Shown in pieces: positions 7,614 through 15,441 of a stretch of DNA of 64,000 bases; the first letter of the stretch is position 1; the number at the start of each line of letters is the position of its first letter. Under the pieces are notes generated by a model. That model did no database searches. It was not told the DNA's origin and saw nothing but the letters and a program-made list of their open reading frames with translations. The stretch lies in IMG/VR virus record IMGVR_UViG_3300031707_000001, positions 146,733-210,732 of that record. The stretch is one strand, 5' to 3'. The DNA comes from a virus. A program made the position numbers and the translations under genes.

Positions 7614-8498
7614 ATGAGAACGATGGCCGCAGGTCCGTTCGTCGGTGAATTCGGCTACGAACTTTTCGACTGGCAAGGTTATCTTCGTACACTTGCTTCA
7701 ACATTTGATCGTGTAATCATATCCACTCGCCCTGGCCACGAAGCACTTTACACTGATTTCTGTCAGGAATTTCGGCCTTACTTTTCGCCTACACCAGCTT
7801 GTGTAGGTCGAAAGAACTTCATAACATCTCTTCCTGAAATTGTGTCCAAAGATGTATTCGCTGACATGAAGGATCCTAGGATTATTAAACTTCCTGGTGG
7901 TCAGCAATTCAGAGACACAGCGCCCAAATACATCAGGTATGGTGTTGCTTCGCCAGAGCTGAAGTATGACGTAGTGTTACATGCACGATCTCTTAAGATT
8001 GTACCCAAAACTAAACTGGGTCTTTCGGCTACCATGAGAGCGCTTAAGGAAGCTAGAAACTGGTTACCGGAATATTGGGTTGAGTTGGTTGGTTTGTTAC
8101 CTGGATTTCGCATTTGTTCCATTGGTGCCATAGATGGTGCACTACATGTTCCCGGTACAGAAAATCTATTGGGAAAGCCTTTACGTGAACTAGTAAACGT
8201 ATTGGCGAGCAGTACGGTAACTGTAGGCCCGTCGAGCGGCGCCATGCATCTGGCAACGTTGTGTGGTTGTCCACAGGTAGTATGGTTTGACCAGGATGCA
8301 GCAGCAGGTCCTGCTAATCTAAACGCTCGGTACACCCACGATTGGAATCCTTTTGGGGCCTACGTAGAGCTTATTTCTGATTCCTGGAAACCTACACCGG
8401 TTCGTGTAGCAGATGCCATCAAACGTACTTTTGAACTTCTTTCCAAGTCTCCGGAACGTAGAGCTTCCACACCCGTTCCCGTTGGTGTTCCCGCCTAA
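7614..8498 (+). CDS. GT-B-like (family 9-like) glycosyltransferase
   Basis: The 294-residue product begins with AGPFVGEFGYELFDWQGYLR, an opening I associate with phage and viral GT-B-like proteins. Near residues 195-225 it has VTVGPSSGAMHLATLCGCPQVVWFD, corresponding to the nucleotide-sugar-binding G-P-S/T-S-G-x-x-H-x-A segment of family 9 (heptosyltransferase-like) enzymes. It would transfer a sugar from a nucleotide donor; donor and acceptor are not visible. It is convergent with a GT-A gene on the minus strand and overlaps it by 80 bases. A second family 9-like gene lies at 50604. Roles in host surface or virion glycosylation are possible. Confidence 0.65.
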   Translation: MRTMAAGPFVGEFGYELFDWQGYLRTLASTFDRVIISTRPGHEALYTDFCQEFRPYFSPTPACVGRKNFITSLPEIVSKDVFADMKDPRIIKLPGGQQFRDTAPKYIRYGVASPELKYDVVLHARSLKIVPKTKLGLSATMRALKEARNWLPEYWVELVGLLPGFRICSIGAIDGALHVPGTENLLGKPLRELVNVLASSTVTVGPSSGAMHLATLCGCPQVVWFDQDAAAGPANLNARYTHDWNPFGAYVELISDSWKPTPVRVADAIKRTFELLSKSPERRASTPVPVGVPA

Positions 8499-9183
8499 AA
8501 GCTACAAGTTTTTCGTCTGCATTTCGTTTCAAGGCGCAGACGTCGTGTGTAGCTGGATTTTCTTCCAACCAGCCTTTTTGATGTGCCAGTACAATTGCTG
8601 GAATCCTGCTTTGCTGCATGATCCAGCCTACTTGGTCATCAATCTTGCCTGGAAGAAGTTGATGCCATTTGATTCGCAATAAGTCGGTGTGGTAACCCAT
8701 TGTGCCCGTACCCAAATGATGCACGATAACATCTTTCGATACATCGCCTGCCATATGAACTAAGAGGTACGTTGAGGGTTGCATGCCATCTTGGGGTTCA
8801 GCATAGAACAGGCCATGAAAAGCAACTACAGCCTGACGTTTGTACTTTTCGATTCCTTGGATCGTGGTCCAAACGTAATTTGGAGGATATACAATATCAT
8901 CGTCAGCAGTAATGAAATATCCGCATGTTCGGGCGGCGTAGTAAAACTTTCCTCGTGGACCCGTTTCTCTTGGCTGTCGAATGACATTGACTTTTGGATC
9001 GTCGAAAATTTTATTGTAGTAGCCTATTGGATATCCGTTGAGGCAGACATCAAAGTGATCGCATTGTGGGAGCAATGCTTCTATGGTACATTCCATTCCA
9101 ATCTCTCGTTCGGGAATGGTAGCCATGGATACGGTTATCTGTTCGTTGTCATTCAGCGGACTTACCGACGGGAATTCGTTCAT
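8419..9183 (-). CDS. GT-A family glycosyltransferase
   Basis: The 254-residue product starts at 9183 with AGGAGC upstream, a site that lies within the last codons of the preceding minus-strand gene. It has the GT-A pattern: an N-terminal strand with TVSMATIPERE, and FITADDDIVYPPNY near residue 90, whose D-D-D cluster is the expected DxD metal and nucleotide-sugar site. IDDQVGWIMQQ near 180 may provide the catalytic acidic residue. The last 80 bases overlap the convergent GT-B gene on the other strand. It may work with that gene and the methyltransferase at 4397 on a shared glycan, which is inference. Confidence 0.7.
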   Translation of the reverse strand: MNEFPSVSPLNDNEQITVSMATIPEREIGMECTIEALLPQCDHFDVCLNGYPIGYYNKIFDDPKVNVIRQPRETGPRGKFYYAARTCGYFITADDDIVYPPNYVWTTIQGIEKYKRQAVVAFHGLFYAEPQDGMQPSTYLLVHMAGDVSKDVIVHHLGTGTMGYHTDLLRIKWHQLLPGKIDDQVGWIMQQSRIPAIVLAHQKGWLEENPATHDVCALKRNADEKLVAFRREHQRERVWKLYVPETWKEVQKYV

Positions 9184-9184
9184 A

Positions 9185-12010
9185 TTATGCTCCTGCGATC
9201 ATTCGTGGTAGCTGTACTACGTTGCTATTCGTTACCATACGTAAAACAATAGGCTCACCAATAATGTATTTGTTCCAAATCATTCTGTCAAGAATCCAAT
9301 ACCGGTTGCGGTCGATGTCGAAGTCTTTGGCGGGGTGAATATGGTTGTAGCGTTCAAAATCTACACTAAGACTAGGCGGATTGAATACATTGCTATGTCG
9401 TCCCCACACATTTACAATATTGACTACACGGTGATCTATACAAACACAATCTTGCATCACGAAGATAGTAGGCAGATTGTCCTGGAGTTCTTTTTGGGTT
9501 GGAAATCCTTGGACGACACGAATAGGGCTCTTGTTCTCTGAAATTACTTCACCTAAGGCTTGCATGAACATGTAGATGCAACTGATGCCATTGGCGGTGT
9601 AATAGTGCTTGATTACGTTTTCCATTTTCGTGTTGATGGGAACCCCAAGCGTACGGCACATGAGATGGTAAGCAGCCACGGCCGGAATTTCGGTATTGCG
9701 AAAGTCAGAGCGTTCTTCCACCGTCAATGTTTGGCTGGTTAATTCAAGCAGGATGCCAGGCAAGCTGGCTTGAAGTTGCATAATGTCTTCTGGTGCCAAC
9801 GTATAGGTCTGTTGGGCCGTATAATCCGGGGTATCGATAAAGCTGATGCGGCTGTCACCCGTCAAAGCGATTGCAACTTCACTGTCAACAACTGATATGA
9901 GATTGACATCCAGTTCACCCAAAAGCTGCTTAATGCGATTGCAGGAAATATTGGGAAGTATCTGTATGCATGGCAGTGCGCCCAACTGCGATAGCTTCGC
10001 CAGATATTGTGTTACCTTTACGCTGGGCATGCGGGATACCTCATCGATATCGGCAAAGAGTTGATTCAGTTGTAGGTAAATAGGTGTCCAGATACCGGGG
10101 GTGGGTTCAACAAACAGCAAATGCTGTGGCACAGGCATTACCTTGTTTTCGTGACGGATTAGAGCGGCGATCAGATTATGTACGATGTGGCAAAAAGCGA
10201 ATAAAAATCCGGCGATGTAAGGGTTTGTTTCGGCAACTTCCAGAAGTCTGCGCATGCTTGTGGACGAATCGATAACAGCTGCTTCGTACCGCAATCCGTT
10301 GTAAAGCCGTAGAATGTCACGATCCAGTGTGAATACCTGATGTTGAGGCTCGACAAGTTTTCGGGCTGTATCAAGCACGAAATTTGGAAAATGTATCAGG
10401 GAGGAATTCACGCCAAGCGTTACGATTTCGTGGCGTACGTTTTTCCCTTCTGCCAATTTTGCCAGGATATCGGGCCAGGCAAATCCTTTTATTTCATAGA
10501 ATGCAGGGTAGATCGATAGGCCTTGCCCAATAAAGACGCTACGGACGGCCTGCCGAAGATGGGCGGCCGATGTGAAAGCGTTCGAATGTAGGACTGCCGT
10601 AATAGCTGGGCCATCGCTGTCTGCACGTAATTTACAGACATATTTGATATCTTCACTTCGAGTCAATATGCATTCTTCGACGGTGATGGCCACGTTGCTT
10701 AGTCGACGTTCTTCATTGTCAAATCCTAATGCCAAAAGTCCTGTGGTCGTCTGACGCAGTTCCCTGCCATTAGCCAAACGTATTACGCTTTGTGGAAGCT
10801 GTCCGATTGTTTCGAGCAACGTAATCAATTCTGGAGGCACGACCATCGTGGCTGCCTTTTCGAGAAGCTCCGTACGTTGTTCCTTGGTTACGTTGTTGCT
10901 TTCAAAAGCTTTATAGATGACTTCGACATCTTTGTCTTCGATCAACTTGGCGAGCTTGTGTATGATCCACGTATTCAAGGCTTCAGCAACGTGGTTGGGC
11001 TTAAGTGTTGGCGCTTCCAACGTATGGAGCGGAATGCTTTCCATCGGCCGGCCTTCAGGACCAACAAAGATAGGTACCTTCTTGTCCGGATGACCTTCAA
11101 CAACTTCCGGGGCTGAAAATAGATGAAGGGCAAAAGCAAGGCTGAACTTGTATTCCTTGCTCGGCAAAACTATGAGCCGTTCGATGTTGCGAAACCGGTG
11201 GGGTAACGGTAGGCCAGCCAAGCCAACCAGCGGCGGAGGTCGGGTTGAATATTCAGACCACCGCCGGTACAAGTTGCAACAGACCATTTCGCTGGTAGCA
11301 GCAAAAAGGTCCTTGGTCGTATCCGAAACGTTGTTTTCCATGAACAGACCGATGTCCTTACGAACGATCGGTATGGTTTGACTTGGAAGTGAATCTTCAT
11401 CAAAATTCTGTACCCGAACATGCGTTACTTGTCCGTTGTACGTGTAGGGGTAAAGCGCACAGTGGGCTTTGCTGTGAGGTTTGAGTCCACGCAAGACTGG
11501 GGGTAAATCGTCTGGAATGAGCAATCCCAGCGTCTTGGGTACGTCATTCAGCGTCTGGCTGCCATATTGCAGGGCGCCGTGGGCAGCCATTTTATTGCGG
11601 AGCTTGGTGCCCTTAAGTGACTTTCTGATAGCGTTTTGTGTCTGAAGAAGGTAGTTGGAAATAGCCAACTGGTTGGATTTGGAGTTGCGATACTCGTCTA
11701 ACTGGCTGCCTGTAAAGTCTTCTTCAAGTATCGAAGCAAGTTCTTGTCCGGGAAGAAATAATCCAAAAGCTTCGTCCAACGAGATTTTTCGGACCTGCGC
11801 CAGCAGCATTACGGCATCCCCACTGAAATTGCAGTGGCTCTCGTTGCAGGTGAAACGCCAGGCGCCATGGTCCGGATCACAAGCATCCCGGGCGATTCGA
11901 AGTGTATTTCCTAGGCCCGAATGGAGGGGGCAGGGCTGCAACGCTTCGGGTGTCGGATTCGTTATTGTGCAGCCAAGCTTCGTAAGAAATTCTATCCAGC
12001 GAATCTGCAT
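9185..12010 (-). CDS. Primase-type zinc-finger protein with degenerate primase-helicase-like body
   Basis: This 941-residue protein begins with a CHC2-like zinc finger: CPLH at 27-30 and C-x4-C at 55-60 (CNESHC), followed by NFSGDAVMLL, which matches the GDAI/V segment after the zinc ribbon of DnaG-type primases. The middle (about 290-500) has the layout of a TOPRIM and DUF927-like region but I see no intact catalytic acidic set. Near 630-645, HLLFVEPTPGIWTPI occupies the place where a Walker A loop would be expected and lacks the lysine. The gene is therefore probably a relative of plasmid or phage primase-helicases with lost ATPase residues. An active DnaG-like primase and DnaB-like helicase are encoded elsewhere in the window. 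It is co-oriented with the GT-A gene and the upstream HNH gene. Confidence 0.55.
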   Translation of the reverse strand: MQIRWIEFLTKLGCTITNPTPEALQPCPLHSGLGNTLRIARDACDPDHGAWRFTCNESHCNFSGDAVMLLAQVRKISLDEAFGLFLPGQELASILEEDFTGSQLDEYRNSKSNQLAISNYLLQTQNAIRKSLKGTKLRNKMAAHGALQYGSQTLNDVPKTLGLLIPDDLPPVLRGLKPHSKAHCALYPYTYNGQVTHVRVQNFDEDSLPSQTIPIVRKDIGLFMENNVSDTTKDLFAATSEMVCCNLYRRWSEYSTRPPPLVGLAGLPLPHRFRNIERLIVLPSKEYKFSLAFALHLFSAPEVVEGHPDKKVPIFVGPEGRPMESIPLHTLEAPTLKPNHVAEALNTWIIHKLAKLIEDKDVEVIYKAFESNNVTKEQRTELLEKAATMVVPPELITLLETIGQLPQSVIRLANGRELRQTTTGLLALGFDNEERRLSNVAITVEECILTRSEDIKYVCKLRADSDGPAITAVLHSNAFTSAAHLRQAVRSVFIGQGLSIYPAFYEIKGFAWPDILAKLAEGKNVRHEIVTLGVNSSLIHFPNFVLDTARKLVEPQHQVFTLDRDILRLYNGLRYEAAVIDSSTSMRRLLEVAETNPYIAGFLFAFCHIVHNLIAALIRHENKVMPVPQHLLFVEPTPGIWTPIYLQLNQLFADIDEVSRMPSVKVTQYLAKLSQLGALPCIQILPNISCNRIKQLLGELDVNLISVVDSEVAIALTGDSRISFIDTPDYTAQQTYTLAPEDIMQLQASLPGILLELTSQTLTVEERSDFRNTEIPAVAAYHLMCRTLGVPINTKMENVIKHYYTANGISCIYMFMQALGEVISENKSPIRVVQGFPTQKELQDNLPTIFVMQDCVCIDHRVVNIVNVWGRHSNVFNPPSLSVDFERYNHIHPAKDFDIDRNRYWILDRMIWNKYIIGEPIVLRMVTNSNVVQLPRMIAGA

Positions 12011-12570
12011 AACGTATTCCAGCGTTTTAGATAATCAATTGCTCGTTCTAAATACTTCGTGTTGTCGTGGAAGCTGCCCAGGCCTTTATTACAAGCACTA
12101 CATAATATACCTCGAACTTGGTTGGTGTTGTGGTCGTGGTCCGTACTTTTATCTCGATCGTTTATAAAAACTTGTTGGCATATAGCACAAACACCATCCT
12201 GTTCAGAAATAAGTTTATTGCGCTCATCTAAGGTTATACCATAGTGTTTTTGAAAATACCAGTTTCTTCGTTGTTGGGTAGTACGTATTGTCCAATCATG
12301 ATGCCACTTCCTTGCATATTCAAGATGATTTTGTCGCCAAAGTGTGGCCTTAACGCTTTGGTTTTTTCTATGACATTTTGGGCAACGGTACTGCGTTTTT
12401 CCGGTTTTGGTAAACGGTTTGTGGCAGTCTATACAAGTTGGAATTTTTTGCGTTCTAATTTTGTTACAAAGTTCAATACATTCAGAACAACGTTTCTGAT
12501 AACGTATTCTGAAAAATTTCGTATGACAAAGTGTGCAGGTTGAAGTTTTAGGCATATGCTTCTTTTTCAT
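11992..12570 (-). CDS. HNH homing endonuclease, endonuclease VII-like
   Basis: The 192-residue product has two N-terminal zinc-ribbon-like Cys pairs (CTLCHTKF, CSEC, CIDCHKPF, CPKCHRK). A C-terminal recombination endonuclease VII domain starts at YGITLDERNKLISEQDGVCAIC, with STDHDHNTNQVRGILCSACN containing the D-H-D-H catalytic and zinc region. This combination is typical of mobile endonucleases in phages. It overlaps the start of the zinc-finger gene at 12010 by 19 bases on the same strand. I found no group I intron core around it, so it appears free-standing. An alternative start is the internal methionine at 12555. Confidence 0.8.
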   Translation of the reverse strand: MKKKHMPKTSTCTLCHTKFFRIRYQKRCSECIELCNKIRTQKIPTCIDCHKPFTKTGKTQYRCPKCHRKNQSVKATLWRQNHLEYARKWHHDWTIRTTQQRRNWYFQKHYGITLDERNKLISEQDGVCAICQQVFINDRDKSTDHDHNTNQVRGILCSACNKGLGSFHDNTKYLERAIDYLKRWNTLCRFAG

Positions 12571-12827
12571 TGTTCTACTTGCCCTTGTTTCGTACTCTAG
12601 GCTTATTCCAATATGGACTTTTGCAGCGTGGACACCAACGTGGTATTTGTACCGTTCGTGGTAACCACTGATGCTGACAACGATTGCATTGGACGCTTGA
12701 TACTGTTATCATGTCTAAATATTACTATGATCGTATGTTCTCTGTCAATTACTTTTCTAACATTTGCAACTAGACAGTATAAAGTAAGCGTGATAAGCTA
12801 TTGACGAACTTAAAAAAGGAGTTGCGT
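12571..12827. promoter_or_regulatory. Divergent intergenic region
   Basis: This 257-base space separates the minus-strand HNH gene from the plus-strand gene at 12828 and must hold promoters for both. On the plus strand a TATAAA sits near 12778 but with only a weak -35. A small inverted repeat, TGATA (12698-12702) and TATCA (12707-12711), could be an operator. A 63-codon open frame at 12613-12804 has no ribosome site and is probably not a gene. Confidence 0.35.
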
Positions 12828-13925
12828 ATGGACTTGCTACACGATCTGAGTGGACGACGTTGGCTGGAACTTGCTGATCGGCATGAAGCTATCATACCTG
12901 CGTATGTGATGACTTCGGAAATGCCAAGCAAAGAAGCTGCAGCAGAATTGGAAGATGCGTTGTTTGCGGATCCTGCTCGCAGACTCTTTCCTGTTGATAC
13001 ACCAGCGGCGACCTGGTTATCTGCAGCCTACTTCTTGAAAAATGCAGCAACACTTCCTTACAAGAAAGACGAAAAGGCTTTCGTCTTGGCTCGCATCGAA
13101 AAGGCGGCCGAAATCCATGGGGTCAGGGGTGATACAGAAAAGATTGCCGCAGCCATTCAAGCAGAGGATGGTACGGAAAAGCAAGCCGAAGATAACGATG
13201 AGAATTACGGCTGGGTCATGGTAAGCGAAGCCACGGGACAGGTACTTGCACGCAAGTATCCCATGTTCGACGATCGTGGCGTCAAAATGGCTAGCTCGTA
13301 CTTCGACGAAAACCGCAGTCATTATCCGATGGCCATACGCCGGACGATCGCCCGCAACATTATGAAGCGGGCAGAAGTCCACGGCGTTGGCATCGATGAA
13401 CTACATCCTTCGGTGTTGCGTGAGGCCGGCTATGGAATTCCTCGCAAGGACGTATTGATGGAGGAAATCCTGGAACGAGCCTACCTGACCAAGGACGCTG
13501 AATGTGCTGTTCTACTGGCCAACATCAACGAGATGATTGCTGCTCTGCCGGAAGAAGACATAGCACAGAGCCTGGACAAGATTGCTGAAGTCATTGAGGC
13601 TTACGACAGGACGTCGGATCTTACTCGTTACTACGGCACGAAGATCCTGATGCCTGCCGACTTCCTGTTCGACGTCAATATGAAGACGGCGGAGGAACTT
13701 GTGGCCGATGCGGTTGAGTTGGACCGTCATGTGTTCAGCCTGACCAAGTTGGCGGAATTACCGGCGCAGATGTACCAGGAAATTCTTGGCGAAGAGTTTG
13801 CTAAGGCAATCGTCAAGTCCGGTACGACGCAGGTCGACAAGGAAAAGCTTGCCGATAATCTGTACTCGTTACCCAAGCCGGATAAAGTTGCCCTCGAAGA
13901 GCATCTCGCCGAAATCTTCGGTTAA
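12828..13925 (+). CDS. Hypothetical phage protein with YPMAIRRTIARNIMKRA motif
   Basis: ATG 12828 is preferred because AAAAGGAGTTGC lies just upstream. The 365-residue, mainly helical, acidic product has two similar stretches. RRLFPVDTPAATWLSAAYF is followed by VLARIEKAAEIHGV, and QVLARKYPMFDDRG is followed by YPMAIRRTIARNIMKRAEVHGV. The repeated 'x-YP-hydrophobic-D ... A-R-I-x-K-A-A-x-x-H-G-V' layout is a pattern I have seen in uncharacterised phage virion or prohead proteins, but I cannot name the family. It is followed by another helical unknown and then by the HNH-ligase pair. Function is unknown. Confidence 0.65.
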   Translation: MDLLHDLSGRRWLELADRHEAIIPAYVMTSEMPSKEAAAELEDALFADPARRLFPVDTPAATWLSAAYFLKNAATLPYKKDEKAFVLARIEKAAEIHGVRGDTEKIAAAIQAEDGTEKQAEDNDENYGWVMVSEATGQVLARKYPMFDDRGVKMASSYFDENRSHYPMAIRRTIARNIMKRAEVHGVGIDELHPSVLREAGYGIPRKDVLMEEILERAYLTKDAECAVLLANINEMIAALPEEDIAQSLDKIAEVIEAYDRTSDLTRYYGTKILMPADFLFDVNMKTAEELVADAVELDRHVFSLTKLAELPAQMYQEILGEEFAKAIVKSGTTQVDKEKLADNLYSLPKPDKVALEEHLAEIFG

Positions 13926-13952
13926 CAACCGTCGATCAAACAGGAGGTGCTC

Positions 13953-14618
13953 ATGATGGGGGAACTCCAGGCTAAGCAATCTGCTCTCCAGACGCCTGAG
14001 ACCCTGGCCACCGTGGTCCATGCCATTGTGCGAAAGCAATATGGCGAGGACGCATATGGTTGGGATCCAACGACGGTCTTTCTGGAATTGCAAGCAGACT
14101 TCCATGCCGACGTCGATACAACAGTCTTGGACCGCTGGTCAGCCATTTCGGTTATCATGACCAGTGATGCTTTCTTCAAACGGTTGGATGCCTTCATGGG
14201 CATTTGCAATACGCTATCGTCTGGAGAACCGTTTTTCCAAGTATTCGACCCGGTAACGACGGAAGAGGTAGCTTGGGCTGTTGCTGAGGTTTCCTTGAAT
14301 AGGGAACTTCTGCCGTTCAGTTATCCCATTCGGAAGTACATGAGGATGATGCTGGAGCAAGACGGTTATGATCCAATGAACTATCCTGATCTCTTTCAGG
14401 AAATCATGGGGAAGAACCCCCGTGCCGAGGAAATCCGGAAGATCATTGGTCCGAGTACAAATCCGAACCAAGGAAACATCGACGGTTATATTGACGAGCA
14501 ACTGAAGGATATGGTATACCAGCTCAACAAGATTCCTGATTTGAAGGATTTGGATGACATCATCCTACAACGTTCAATGGACGAATTTGTTGGAACAGTG
14601 GTAAAGAAAGTCGTGTAA
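13953..14618 (+). CDS. Hypothetical phage protein
   Basis: The start at ATG 13953 (or 13956) follows an AGGAGGT ribosome site. The 221-residue helical product has a conserved-looking core (YGWDPTTVFLEL, DRWSAISVIMTSDAFFKRL, FDPVTTEEVAWAVAEVSLN). This resembles proteins near tail or head-completion genes in large phages, without a family I can name. The two-gene unit with the preceding gene is typical of structural operons. Four bases separate it from the HNH gene. Confidence 0.6.
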   Translation: MMGELQAKQSALQTPETLATVVHAIVRKQYGEDAYGWDPTTVFLELQADFHADVDTTVLDRWSAISVIMTSDAFFKRLDAFMGICNTLSSGEPFFQVFDPVTTEEVAWAVAEVSLNRELLPFSYPIRKYMRMMLEQDGYDPMNYPDLFQEIMGKNPRAEEIRKIIGPSTNPNQGNIDGYIDEQLKDMVYQLNKIPDLKDLDDIILQRSMDEFVGTVVKKVV

Positions 14619-14622
14619 TATC

Positions 14623-15441
14623 ATGGCAGAGTACGCTCCAGTAACACTCGGGGTGCAAAAGCAGGGACCAAACGTCGCTCTGATCAAACAAGGTCAACCG
14701 AACCTGTGCAGGCAACCTGAGACGCCTTCGTGTTTACCTGTGGCCGTTACTGGAGCCACTCTGTCCAATGCAGCAAAGAAGTATTGTTACAAATGCAGAC
14801 AAGATGTTTCAATAACCTGTTTTCGTAAAAATCGGGCTAAGAAAGACGGATTAAGTGATGAGTGTAATTCGTGTCATGCCAAATATCAAAGGTACCGATG
14901 GTGGCATCAAACGATTACAGAACAAATGCGTACTAAGCATTATGCTAGAAACAAGCGTTATAGTAAGACAGAAAAAGGAAAACTGAGTCATAGAAGAAGC
15001 TATATTAAATGGGCGCATAGTGCGAAAGGTTTGCTTTCTATTCGGCGTAGTATCAAAAAATACAATAGTTCACCAACAGGACGTTTGCGTTGCAGTTTGA
15101 CACAGCACTTGTATCGAGCATTAAAACAAAATAAAGCAGGGCGTGCTTGGGAACAATTGGTGGGATACAATGTGCATCAGTTAAAGGCGCATTTAGAATC
15201 TCAATTTGAGCCTGGTATGACTTGGGAAAATTATGGCCGAAATGGTTGGAATATAGACCACATTGTTCCAATCGTTGAGTTTAGTAAATATGCATTTGAT
15301 TCCTCAGCAATCCAAACGTGTTTTGCACTTTCCAATCTTATGCCTCGTTGGGAGACTACCAAGATTGCACAGACGTATGGAAGCGCACAAATTGGAAATT
15401 TCAATAAAGGGTCCAAAATACTCCAAGGTATGACAATATGA
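14623..15441 (+). CDS. HNH homing endonuclease preceding the ligase gene
   Basis: The 272-residue product has an unrelated N-terminus of about 48 residues (MAEYAPVTLGVQK...), then a zinc-ribbon pair (YCYKCRQ, CNSCHAKY), a very basic helical segment, and a C-terminal HNH core WNIDHIVPIVEF with CFALSNLMPRWETTK. The core corresponds to the His-Asp-His catalytic set plus the following N-L-x-P of phage HNH enzymes. Its stop overlaps the ligase start by ATGA. The first six residues, M-A-E-Y-A-P, mirror the ligase start, M-K-E-Y-A-P. This suggests that insertion captured or replaced the original 5' end of the ligase gene. Confidence 0.75.
   Translation: MAEYAPVTLGVQKQGPNVALIKQGQPNLCRQPETPSCLPVAVTGATLSNAAKKYCYKCRQDVSITCFRKNRAKKDGLSDECNSCHAKYQRYRWWHQTITEQMRTKHYARNKRYSKTEKGKLSHRRSYIKWAHSAKGLLSIRRSIKKYNSSPTGRLRCSLTQHLYRALKQNKAGRAWEQLVGYNVHQLKAHLESQFEPGMTWENYGRNGWNIDHIVPIVEFSKYAFDSSAIQTCFALSNLMPRWETTKIAQTYGSAQIGNFNKGSKILQGMTI

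Noticed and set aside
12613-12804. 63-residue open frame in the divergent gap
   Set aside because: No ribosome site, hydrophobic low-information sequence, and it spans the likely promoter region.
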